From Lachnospiraceae bacterium (GTDB lineage Bacteria > Bacillota_A > Clostridia > Lachnospirales > Lachnospiraceae), in the NCBI GenBank assembly GCA_017634255.1, contig JAGBNT010000022.1:1-16553 (forward strand): a stretch of DNA of 16,553 bases, in the 5' to 3' direction. The position numbers and the translations under genes are program-made. The notes under the pieces were generated by a model, which searched no databases, was not told where the DNA came from, and worked only from the letters and a program-made list of their open reading frames with translations. Positions 8,090-15,148 of the stretch are shown here, piece by piece (position 1 is the first letter of the stretch; every line of letters begins with the position of its first letter).

Positions 8090-10561
8090 TTAGTCTCTCT
8101 TTCTTAATTCGCCGAAATTCTTCTCATCTACGGCTTCGTTTAAATATCTCTCGCACTCGAAGAGATACCATCTGGTTATCTCATCCTCCGGGCAATCCTT
8201 AAGGATCTCGGAGAACCTGTTTCTTGCGAGATAGAAATCCCTGGAATAAAACAGCTCCAGAGTTCCCTCGAATTTCTCCTTATTGACGAGCTTTAACTGT
8301 CTGTCTCTTGCAGGGCAGGCATCGAGAACCTCATAGAGATTGATCTTATCTCCGGTCTCGGGGTCGGGTATTATATATCCGATAAACCTTGTGGATGCGA
8401 TCCTTTCTCTTTCCCTTACCTCCTCCATCACTACAAGGGGTATGCGCATAGACTCAAACCATCTCGAATATTCCTCCACGATATGCGAATCCTTGGAGGT
8501 CAGGAAGGTAAGGCTCTGCTCCTTTATTCCTACTACTCCGTACATGAAAGAGGTCTTGTAGATAAATACCGATACGAAGTCCGATCCGTTGTCGCTGAAA
8601 TTCTTCTGTAAAAACTGCGTTGCGATCTCTGAGGTATTCTTGCTGTCCTCAAGGAACAAAAACTGCATCATCGAAAGGGAGCTGTCCTGTGAAACCAGTA
8701 TGCCGTCCCTGTTGTCCGCGTACCTGTCCATGTAATCTATGATATTGTTAAGGCTCTTGATACGCTTTGTGCCGAAGCCCTTGCTGTCAGTGGATATGAG
8801 CATGAGCGTTCCGCTCGTATGCACGATGTCCCCGTTATTTACATCAAAGATCGAATCCTTCTCCATTATCGTCTCGATATTCTTCGGAGCGAAACGGAAA
8901 TATGCTTCGAATATCCTGTATCTCTCGTAATTGGTCTCCGTTATCCGCTTGACTATCTCTGATAGCGACGACCACATGGACTGCATATCCCTTGCGGGAG
9001 TAGAGGGTATATCTATTGAGGTATTTCCCAAAGCCACATCCCTCATCTCCTCCTCCAGCCTCTTAAGGTCGATGGACTGCAGGTACATGGCAATGAACAT
9101 GAGTACGCTGCCAAGGATGAATACCACGATGAAGAGTATGATAACTCCCCTTGCATTTCCCCAGAAGCCCAGGTTGGGGTCCGTTCTGGAGATTATCCCG
9201 ACCAGAGCATAATTATGGATCACCTTGTCATCGTCCAGGACTCCGACCGCCATATATTTATTTCCGTCTACGGTCAAATTTTCATAGGCATAAGGCTGGC
9301 TGCTCTTTAAGGAGTCATTGAGCTCCGTCATGGCTCCGCCGTACTCCCAGGAAGCATCCTCCCTGTTCCGTCCGCTTACCCCGGTCATTATCGCCTTGTC
9401 CTTAAGCCTCATTATAAATACATCGCTGAATACCGAGCTGTTCCCGCTCCTTTGTACAAATCTGGAAAGGGAATTTTGCAGCCTTCTGTAATCCTCGCTG
9501 GAAAAATAATTTCCGGAATCAAATTCCACCCTGTCCAGGTCTCCGAGCATATCCATCTCGCCGTTTAGAGCCAGAACCGCAAACCTTGAATATTCCCTCG
9601 TTCCGGCGTAGCTGTACTGGTAACGGACAAAGAAAAAGCTGGCTGCAAGAGCTATGAGGAAGATAAGCTCCCCGAGTATCAAAACGTATACGACCCTGTT
9701 CCTGTTCCTTATGGCATAGATGAAAAGGAACATGAGGATGAACCATATAAGGATGCCGCCGATCCAGTAAAGCAGGTATCTGCTGTAAAGCTTGATATTA
9801 TCCCCTAAGTCAAAATGTATATTGTCTACGGCGCTCTTTACCCTGCTGTCGGCCCTGAAGGTTCCGCTGGGTGCATCCGAGTCTGTTCTGATGTTTAGAA
9901 CGGAATCCGCATACTCAGCTTGGACAAAGAATTTTCCGGGACTCGCCTCCCTGTAGACTATGCTGGCAGGTATCTGATAATCATCGCTCCTCTTCTGCTC
10001 GTCCTTATCCTTGTCGCTTCCATCGGCTGCCTCATCGGAATCCAAGTTTATCATCTCATCCCTGGGGATGTCGTAAACGTTAAGCTCGTTTCCATTCCTC
10101 TCTACGGCTGTCAGGTAGAAGCTTGACTCATCGCACGAAAATCCTGTTACAGTCTCATCAGATTCTATGATGATATTTTCCACCAGTGCGACCGGATTCA
10201 TCTTGTTGTCCAGCCTTACTATCTTATGAAGGGTAAATTCCTCGTCCTCGTAGGTATAATTTGTAGAAAGCAGGACGTACAGGTCTCCGTTGTAGACGTA
10301 TATGTCAAGGATCCTCTTTTCTCCCACCGTCGAGGAAGCGAAAAGATCGAGCACCTTGCCGTCATTGTCCAAAAGGTAGATATAACCGTAACCGTTCCAG
10401 TTTTCCGTGTAATAGACCCCCCTGTTTGTAGCCACTCCGCTGCTGAAGGCGGTGTACTCGGGATCATGGTTCAGATCAGTAAGACTTCCCGAAAAGATAA
10501 TAAGGGAGATCAGGATACTGATGATACATAAACAGGCTATAATACGTGTGCGCAGATTCAT
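8090..10561 (-). CDS. Four-pass membrane receptor with degenerate class III nucleotide cyclase domain
   Basis: The 823 residues hold TM1 at about 6-25; an external region to 258 with repeated Y-x-Y-x-L-D-N-D-G-K type strands suggesting a beta-propeller; TM2 and TM3 at about 262-313; a second external region to 470; TM4 at about 472-495; a HAMP-like linker; and a class III cyclase-like domain at about 553-735 opening with RFAPKNIETIM. The C-terminal K-x-x-FEGTLELF helices (about 761-808) match the TPR-like tail common after such cyclases. One metal-site Asp survives (D592 in STDSKGF), but the second Asp motif (GDxxMAxF) and the Asn-Arg of VNxxxR are replaced (SQDSSLSMM; VEEYSR). It is therefore probably an inactive signal-sensing or scaffold domain. 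It starts in an ATGA overlap with the upstream gene. Confidence 0.75.
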   Translation of the reverse strand: MNLRTRIIACLCIISILISLIIFSGSLTDLNHDPEYTAFSSGVATNRGVYYTENWNGYGYIYLLDNDGKVLDLFASSTVGEKRILDIYVYNGDLYVLLSTNYTYEDEEFTLHKIVRLDNKMNPVALVENIIIESDETVTGFSCDESSFYLTAVERNGNELNVYDIPRDEMINLDSDEAADGSDKDKDEQKRSDDYQIPASIVYREASPGKFFVQAEYADSVLNIRTDSDAPSGTFRADSRVKSAVDNIHFDLGDNIKLYSRYLLYWIGGILIWFILMFLFIYAIRNRNRVVYVLILGELIFLIALAASFFFVRYQYSYAGTREYSRFAVLALNGEMDMLGDLDRVEFDSGNYFSSEDYRRLQNSLSRFVQRSGNSSVFSDVFIMRLKDKAIMTGVSGRNREDASWEYGGAMTELNDSLKSSQPYAYENLTVDGNKYMAVGVLDDDKVIHNYALVGIISRTDPNLGFWGNARGVIILFIVVFILGSVLMFIAMYLQSIDLKRLEEEMRDVALGNTSIDIPSTPARDMQSMWSSLSEIVKRITETNYERYRIFEAYFRFAPKNIETIMEKDSIFDVNNGDIVHTSGTLMLISTDSKGFGTKRIKSLNNIIDYMDRYADNRDGILVSQDSSLSMMQFLFLEDSKNTSEIATQFLQKNFSDNGSDFVSVFIYKTSFMYGVVGIKEQSLTFLTSKDSHIVEEYSRWFESMRIPLVVMEEVRERERIASTRFIGYIIPDPETGDKINLYEVLDACPARDRQLKLVNKEKFEGTLELFYSRDFYLARNRFSEILKDCPEDEITRWYLFECERYLNEAVDEKNFGELRKRD

Positions 10562-11400
10562 TTAAGCAGGCTCTCCGTCCCTATAGTTTTAAAGCTGTTA
10601 AAGAATATCCGTAAGAACGGGATATCCCCCCATACCAAATGTGTTAAAAGCATTACCAGAGCTATTATCCCGAGTATCAGACATACCCAGAACAGGATAC
10701 CGAACAGTCTGTCGGCATTTCTGTGGAAAAAGCTCTTTATCCTTACGATTATGTTTCTTTTCTTAACAGGGGTGGAAGCTATCTTTATATCCCTGTATAT
10801 CTCGGTGAACTTGGAATAGCTGCGATTCCCCGTCTTCTTGGAAAGAAGCTCGTAGCTGATATTTTTCTCATTGATCTTGCTTTCAAGAACCTTGAGGATT
10901 ATATTCGCACATTCGGTAGCGCAGTCGCTCTCCCTTATATGCTCGTCGAGATCCTTTAAGTCTATATCGAAAGTAAGATATATGCTGTTGTCCCGCGACA
11001 GGTTTAGCTTTCCCTGGGTTATTATAAGATAGAGCACCGGGTAGGGCAGGTAGGACGCAATACATGAGAGTATCAGATTCGTTGATATCTCCTCACACTG
11101 CTCCAGCGTCAGCCCCTCTCCCTCAAAAAAATCGTCCAAGAGTCTTTCAGTCCTGTAAGGAAATACAAGCACATAGTCCTGTCCGCTGGAAAAGCTCTCA
11201 ATAAACGGACCTTCCTTGCTTATTGATTTCCTGAATATGTCGAGGAGCGTCCTGACGGTGTCATGGTCATGTATGACTATCAGCGTGTAAAGGCTTTTGT
11301 TCTTCTCATCCTGAACCTTTGCAACAAAGCAGTCGTTAACCTCACCGTTGAATCTGGTCGCCGTGACCTCATAGCTCATCTTTGGTGAGATAAATACCAT
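10558..11400 (-). CDS. Single-pass membrane protein with possible pseudokinase domain
   Basis: Residues 10-155 run in an order that recalls a small degenerate protein kinase: beta strands (SLYTLIVIHDH), a helix, a hinge-like strand YVLVFPY at about 76-82, helices ending LPYPVLYLII, then GKLNLSRDNSIYLTFDIDL at about 130-148 in the place of the catalytic and DFG loops. The usual lysine, HRD and DFG residues are not evident, so catalysis is unlikely. A membrane helix spans about 232-256, leaving a short outer tail. This plan is reminiscent of EssB/YukC of type VII secretion (cytoplasmic pseudokinase plus one helix), but I see no direct sequence match. It shares one base (TAATG) with the upstream gene and ATGA with the downstream one, indicating coupled translation. 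The fold assignment is tentative; the topology is solid. Confidence 0.65.
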   Translation of the reverse strand: MVFISPKMSYEVTATRFNGEVNDCFVAKVQDEKNKSLYTLIVIHDHDTVRTLLDIFRKSISKEGPFIESFSSGQDYVLVFPYRTERLLDDFFEGEGLTLEQCEEISTNLILSCIASYLPYPVLYLIITQGKLNLSRDNSIYLTFDIDLKDLDEHIRESDCATECANIILKVLESKINEKNISYELLSKKTGNRSYSKFTEIYRDIKIASTPVKKRNIIVRIKSFFHRNADRLFGILFWVCLILGIIALVMLLTHLVWGDIPFLRIFFNSFKTIGTESLLK

Positions 11401-13238
11401 TATTTACCCTCTTGTCCCGGAATATTGATAAGCGGCTTATCCTCCTCCGGTTCATCAATCATCTTCTTTTTAACTATTGCATATGCGTAAGTGCAGATGA
11501 CAGGCATATCCGTACAGTAAATGCGTATCTCGTATACTCCCTCTTTGGAAGGCGCGGTATATATGCCGTCTGAGCTTATCTCGCCGCTGGCGGGTGCCGT
11601 CAGCTCGTAGGTGATGCTGGATGCCTTCATGTTGTTGAAGCGTACTCCAAAGAAGTGACTCTCCTTGGTGCCCATGATGACAGTAGGCGTATCTACGCTT
11701 ATGCTCTTGTCGTAATAGTCCTCGGTAAGCTCCATATCCTCTCCTGCAGGGAAGCGGATGGCAACCCAGCGGAAGGTCAGTACAAGGTAGTCCACGGGAC
11801 GCAGAAGCCTCGCGGCAACCACAAAGCTTCCCTTGTCGTTAAGCACTCTTACCGCCGTCTCCACATCTGCCAGACGGCTGTTCTGCCTGCTGAAGAGCTC
11901 GGGATTACCGAATATGGTGCTCTTGGAATTGATCCCGGGCTCGTCGGTAACGTGGTCGTAGCCCACCTCTACATATATATTTCCGGGTCCTAGCCCGTGG
12001 GTAATCTCGCCGGAATAACGGATATCTCCCTCTCTTGCGTTCCTGCCGAGGGCGATCTCCAGCGTTCCGGTAGCGATATTTGTAAATTCGGTGCCGGAAG
12101 GCTTTCTCTCAGGCTCTCTGTGCCTTACGGATTCCATGCTCCCCGGTCTGGAAAGCTCTACATCCTTGACGTAATATGAAAGATACCTGTTTCTTAAATA
12201 TTCCTGGGCCGGAGTTACGATATAGTGCTTTATGCCGGTCTCGACTATATCCTCTATAACGTAGGCATTGTCGGTACGCACCAGCTTTATCTCCGCCAGG
12301 TTTATGGAATCGTCAGTGTTTTCAAGGGCGCGCATCTCAAGGTTTATCTTGCCTGTCTCGCGGCTTACCAGCTCCAGGGGCGCGGTCTTGCTAAGGCGCA
12401 CACGCATCGTAAAGTTCTGCGAAGCGCTGATGGCATTCTCGTCCTCAAAGGCAGCCGCCGAGCCGCTCCTTAAGATAAGGTCGGTCTCCTGTATCTCGGT
12501 ATCGGCAACCTTTACCCAATATTCCTGCACGTAGCTCTCGCCCTCTACCAGCTGCAGGTCCTCTGCGCCTACCTCTATCTCATGACCCCCGTTGGGGTTT
12601 AGGAATACCGGACACTCGAGCACACCGCGGCAGCTTAAGCGCACATCCGCCGAGCTCTGCTTCCTTATCTCCATGGTGATCTTTACGTTACGCCCTTTAC
12701 ATACGGTAGCGGGCATGCTTATCTCACCTATGAAGTTCTCGCTCTTAAAGAATATCTCCTTTGCAAGGAACTCGGTCTCCAGCTCGTAGCCTGCAGTTCC
12801 AAACTCGTCCTTGTCCGTAACAAAGAGCTCATAGCCCTCGGAAATACGGTTGAACTCATATTCGTCGTCATCCTTTTGGCGATTTACCGAATATACGCTG
12901 TGGACATCCTGCTCCTTAAACCTTACCTTGAGGCAGGCTATATCTCCCTCGAGCTTGTCGAAGCCCTCTATTGCGGAAAGCTTCTTGACCACCGAGGAGT
13001 CTACCACTATTTCTCTCCCGGAGCCGTCTATGGCGACGCCGCTTTCCACCAGTATGGAAAGATCATCAAGACTGAATATTCCGAGTCCGCACAGGATTCC
13101 CGTACCGTACATCAGGGAATTTTTAAATCTGGACTTGTTTATGTGGTAATTCTGTTCGGCCTGAAAATCCACACTTGTAAGCATTTTCCCGGGGTAATAC
13201 CGGTTTCTCTCAAACGGATAGAGCTGACTGTTACTCAT
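11400..13238 (-). CDS. Injection-system-associated protein with DF-x-x-EQ-x-Y N-motif and Ig-like C-terminus
   Basis: This 612-aa protein opens the operon. Residues 7-80 carry YPFERNRYYPGKMLTSVDF then AEQNY, followed by GTGILCGL and AIDGSGREIVV. This arrangement (YF-x-G, DF-x-x-EQ-x-Y, G-x-G-V-x-CGL, G-x-AID-x-x-GREI) recurs in proteins encoded beside phage-like contractile injection systems and is thought to belong to baseplate or fibre-related parts. The middle is beta-rich, with long strands and many Glu-Val pairs. Residues about 513-590 look like a bacterial Ig-like domain (GEISSDGIYTAPSKEGVYEI), typical of adhesive surface proteins. No signal peptide is seen, so it would leave the cell only with the particle. 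GAGAGGG sits five nt before the ATG. A baseplate or tail-fibre-like role is likely but not proven. Confidence 0.75.
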   Translation of the reverse strand: MSNSQLYPFERNRYYPGKMLTSVDFQAEQNYHINKSRFKNSLMYGTGILCGLGIFSLDDLSILVESGVAIDGSGREIVVDSSVVKKLSAIEGFDKLEGDIACLKVRFKEQDVHSVYSVNRQKDDDEYEFNRISEGYELFVTDKDEFGTAGYELETEFLAKEIFFKSENFIGEISMPATVCKGRNVKITMEIRKQSSADVRLSCRGVLECPVFLNPNGGHEIEVGAEDLQLVEGESYVQEYWVKVADTEIQETDLILRSGSAAAFEDENAISASQNFTMRVRLSKTAPLELVSRETGKINLEMRALENTDDSINLAEIKLVRTDNAYVIEDIVETGIKHYIVTPAQEYLRNRYLSYYVKDVELSRPGSMESVRHREPERKPSGTEFTNIATGTLEIALGRNAREGDIRYSGEITHGLGPGNIYVEVGYDHVTDEPGINSKSTIFGNPELFSRQNSRLADVETAVRVLNDKGSFVVAARLLRPVDYLVLTFRWVAIRFPAGEDMELTEDYYDKSISVDTPTVIMGTKESHFFGVRFNNMKASSITYELTAPASGEISSDGIYTAPSKEGVYEIRIYCTDMPVICTYAYAIVKKKMIDEPEEDKPLINIPGQEGK

Positions 13239-13330
13239 GTTTTCCCTCTCATTTTTTCGGCTCCCGCCTTAATATTTTCATGTAGTAGATAACAAAGCAC
13301 ACCACAAAATGTGCCATCAAAATCTTATCA

Positions 13331-13361
13331 AAGCAAAGGACACAAAAAAGACACTTTGCTT
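13331..13361 (-). repeat. Second leader inverted repeat (8-bp arms)
   Basis: AAGCAAAG and CTTTGCTT pair perfectly around a 15-nt loop that contains GACAC twice on the plus strand, flanking six A residues. It lies inside the predicted untranslated leader and abuts the 13362-13381 palindrome. It could be an RNA hairpin or a protein-binding site. Confidence 0.45.
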
Positions 13362-13381
13362 GACATAACAAATTTTATGTC
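13362..13381 (-). repeat. First leader inverted repeat (7-bp arms)
   Basis: GACATAA and TTATGTC are perfect 7-bp arms around a 6-nt centre. The element lies about 17-36 nt downstream of the predicted transcription start, a location suited to a repressor roadblock or an RNA hairpin. Confidence 0.5.
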
Positions 13382-13404
13382 TATAGATTCAGTTAACCAC
13401 ATAG

Positions 13405-13433
13405 AGTATAAACTTCCCTATAAAATGCGTCAA
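13405..13433 (-). promoter_or_regulatory. Sigma-A promoter for the injection-system operon
   Basis: On the minus strand TTGACG (13433-13428) and TATACT (13410-13405) are separated by exactly 17 nt, each one mismatch from the consensus. Transcription should start near 13398, giving a leader of about 160 nt before the 612-aa gene. The promoter sits right after the histidine kinase stop codon, and no convincing terminator separates them, so some read-through from the regulator genes is possible. Confidence 0.75.
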
Positions 13434-13441
13434 GGAGCGCT

Positions 13442-14218
13442 TTAAACGGTAGCCGCCCCCTCCTCATCCCTTTTTGCCGGAATACGGATCATCGCCACCG
13501 TGCCCTTCCCCCTCTCGGAGATTATCTCCAGGGTTCCGCCGCACATCCTCTCCAGCAGCGAGCGCACATTTTCTATTCCCGTGTGGCTCTTCCCGTCGGA
13601 CAATTTTGCGTTTACGTTAAAGCCTACGCCGTCGTCCTCGACCTTAACTACTATGGTCTCCCTGCCCTTCCAGGAGCTTATGGTGACAGTTCCGCCGCTA
13701 TTTGACTTCCCCAGCCCATGGTGCACCGCATTTTCCACAAGAGCCTGCACAGACAGTGCGGGGATGCTGAAATCCCTTGCGTTTATGTCGTAGACGACCT
13801 TAAGATCGTCCTCGTACCGAAGCTTCTCTAATTCCAGGTATTGCTTTACATGCATGAGCTCCTTATTAAAGGGGATTGGCTCCATGTTTTTTATGGAATC
13901 CATGTTTTCCCTGAGGTAAGCCGAGAAATCTTCGATGGCGTTTTGCGCCTCTCCACTGTCCTTTTCGCAAAGATAGTAGATCGTATTTAAGGTATTAAAG
14001 ATAAAATGGGGATTTATCTGAGAAAGTGTGAGCTTTGCCTTCATGCCGTCGATCTCGGAGAAGCTGTCGTTTAGCTTTTCCTCGCTCTCTTTGATGCGCT
14101 CCTCCAAGAGCCGCCTTTCCTCCCTTACCTTTTGAAGCTCCGTTCTTATCTTGCCAAGGCTTATTAAGAGGAGCACGGCAGCTGTCACGAGGATGACAAA
14201 GAAAGCTAGCTCAAACAT
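13442..14218 (-). CDS. LytS/YehU-type histidine kinase with one membrane helix
   Basis: The 258 residues comprise one membrane helix (about 2-22), a coiled coil (24-58), the His_kinase motif QINPHFIFNTLNTIYYL with the phospho-acceptor H71, and a HATPase domain with N-box ALVENAVHHGLG (N163), G1 box DDGVGF (195-200) and G2 region HTGIENV. All expected catalytic residues are present. The kinase would phosphorylate the response regulator encoded just upstream, whose gene it overlaps by 8 nt. It lacks an external sensor domain, so it must sense at the membrane or through a partner protein. Such short kinases are usual in this class for peptide or envelope-stress responses. Lying immediately before the injection-system promoter, it is a good candidate regulator of that operon, though this is inferred from position only. 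Confidence 0.9.
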   Translation of the reverse strand: MFELAFFVILVTAAVLLLISLGKIRTELQKVREERRLLEERIKESEEKLNDSFSEIDGMKAKLTLSQINPHFIFNTLNTIYYLCEKDSGEAQNAIEDFSAYLRENMDSIKNMEPIPFNKELMHVKQYLELEKLRYEDDLKVVYDINARDFSIPALSVQALVENAVHHGLGKSNSGGTVTISSWKGRETIVVKVEDDGVGFNVNAKLSDGKSHTGIENVRSLLERMCGGTLEIISERGKGTVAMIRIPAKRDEEGAATV

Positions 14219-15026
14219 AGTCGGTTTCCTTTAAGAGATTTCCAAGGGTATATTCCGCCCAGGAGTACTGCGACATGTATTCTCCCTTGAATTTTGACCG
14301 TATCACCGGGTCCTCAGGTTTGTTCAGCCACTCGAAATAATCGCATTTTAAAGAGCCCCACTTTATCCCGATCTCTCCTCTGTTTCGCACCAGGCAGTCG
14401 CTCTTGCCGTGCCGCTCCAGTACGTTAAGGAGGTCCGAGCGGATGTTTTTTAGGTACGATACGTGGCTGCCCTCGTCCCCCTCGTCTTCGAAGATGACTG
14501 AGATGATCTCGTTATTCCGGCAGAGCGCTCCTCTGCGGTCGATCAGGTAGGCGAAGAGTTCCCTGGTTTTCTGATATTTGAAGTTTACCGGAGCGTCTCC
14601 CGCAAAGACCTCGAAGTTGCCGAAGGTGCGGACATAGAGCTCATCGCCGTTCTCCTCCTCTATCGGGAACCTTAAGTTTGCCAGCTCTTCCTTAACCCTC
14701 TTAGGTGTTACCGGCTTCATGATATAGCCGCTGGCATGCATCTCCAGAGCTTCCAGGGTATATTCGGAATAGCCGGTTGTAAATATGATGTTTATATTGG
14801 AATATTTTTTGATAAGGGTGCGAGCCACATCCAGTCCGCTGTCGCCTCTCATGTCTATATCCAGAAAAGCCACATCGACCCTGCCGCCCTCCAGATTCTC
14901 GATATACTCGAAGATGGCCTCCGGCTTCCTGAAGCCATGTATGCCTGCTTCCGGCGCTGCCTTGATTATGGCGCTCATCAGTGCCTCCAGAGCTATCCTT
15001 TCATCGTCTACCGCAATAATATTCAT
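14211..15026 (-). CDS. Response regulator with receiver and SARP/OmpR-like winged-helix domain
   Basis: From the ATG at 15026 the protein has 271 residues. The receiver (1-120) has the acidic pair D7-D8, the phospho-acceptor D56 in AFLDIDM, T83 and K104. After a short linker, LYVRTFGNFEVF opens a winged-helix DNA-binding domain (130-225) of the SARP/Trans_reg_C type, with KTRELFAYLIDRRGA as its signature helix, followed by a short helical tail that could be a reduced BTAD. A longer reading starting at TTG 15104 is open, but that TTG coincides with a likely -35 element and its product would carry 26 residues ahead of the normal receiver start, so I prefer 15026. The ribosome binding site for 15026 is poor (AGGAG about 16 nt away). 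The partner kinase gene overlaps by 8 nt. Confidence 0.87.
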   Translation of the reverse strand: MNIIAVDDERIALEALMSAIIKAAPEAGIHGFRKPEAIFEYIENLEGGRVDVAFLDIDMRGDSGLDVARTLIKKYSNINIIFTTGYSEYTLEALEMHASGYIMKPVTPKRVKEELANLRFPIEEENGDELYVRTFGNFEVFAGDAPVNFKYQKTRELFAYLIDRRGALCRNNEIISVIFEDEGDEGSHVSYLKNIRSDLLNVLERHGKSDCLVRNRGEIGIKWGSLKCDYFEWLNKPEDPVIRSKFKGEYMSQYSWAEYTLGNLLKETDYV

Positions 15027-15074
15027 CTTTAAAGCGTCTGCATCTCCTGTCCTCGCCTGCTTCATCTGACGTTT

Positions 15075-15104
15075 ACTATAAAACACGAGGGGTTTGATTT
15101 TCAA
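15075..15104 (-). promoter_or_regulatory. Probable promoter of the two-component operon
   Basis: TTGAAA (15104-15099) and TATAGT (15080-15075) lie 18 nt apart on the minus strand. A start near 15068 would leave about 40 nt of leader before the ATG at 15026. This promoter is the main reason for rejecting the longer TTG-initiated reading of the response regulator. Confidence 0.6.
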
Positions 15105-15148
15105 GCATTTTTTATATATTAAACGACATTGGCTGTGAACAGTAATAT

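Noticed and set aside
10226..10531. A 101-codon plus-strand frame opposite the receptor gene
   Set aside because: Shadow of the receptor's N-terminal coding region; no supporting signals.
12876..13292. A 138-codon plus-strand frame crossing the start of the 612-aa gene
   Set aside because: Antisense of conserved coding sequence; no promoter or ribosome binding site and no protein signature.
13442..13460. A terminator after the histidine kinase gene
   Set aside because: Only a 6-bp AGCGCT palindrome is seen and no GC-rich stem with a T-tract, so no terminator can be supported.
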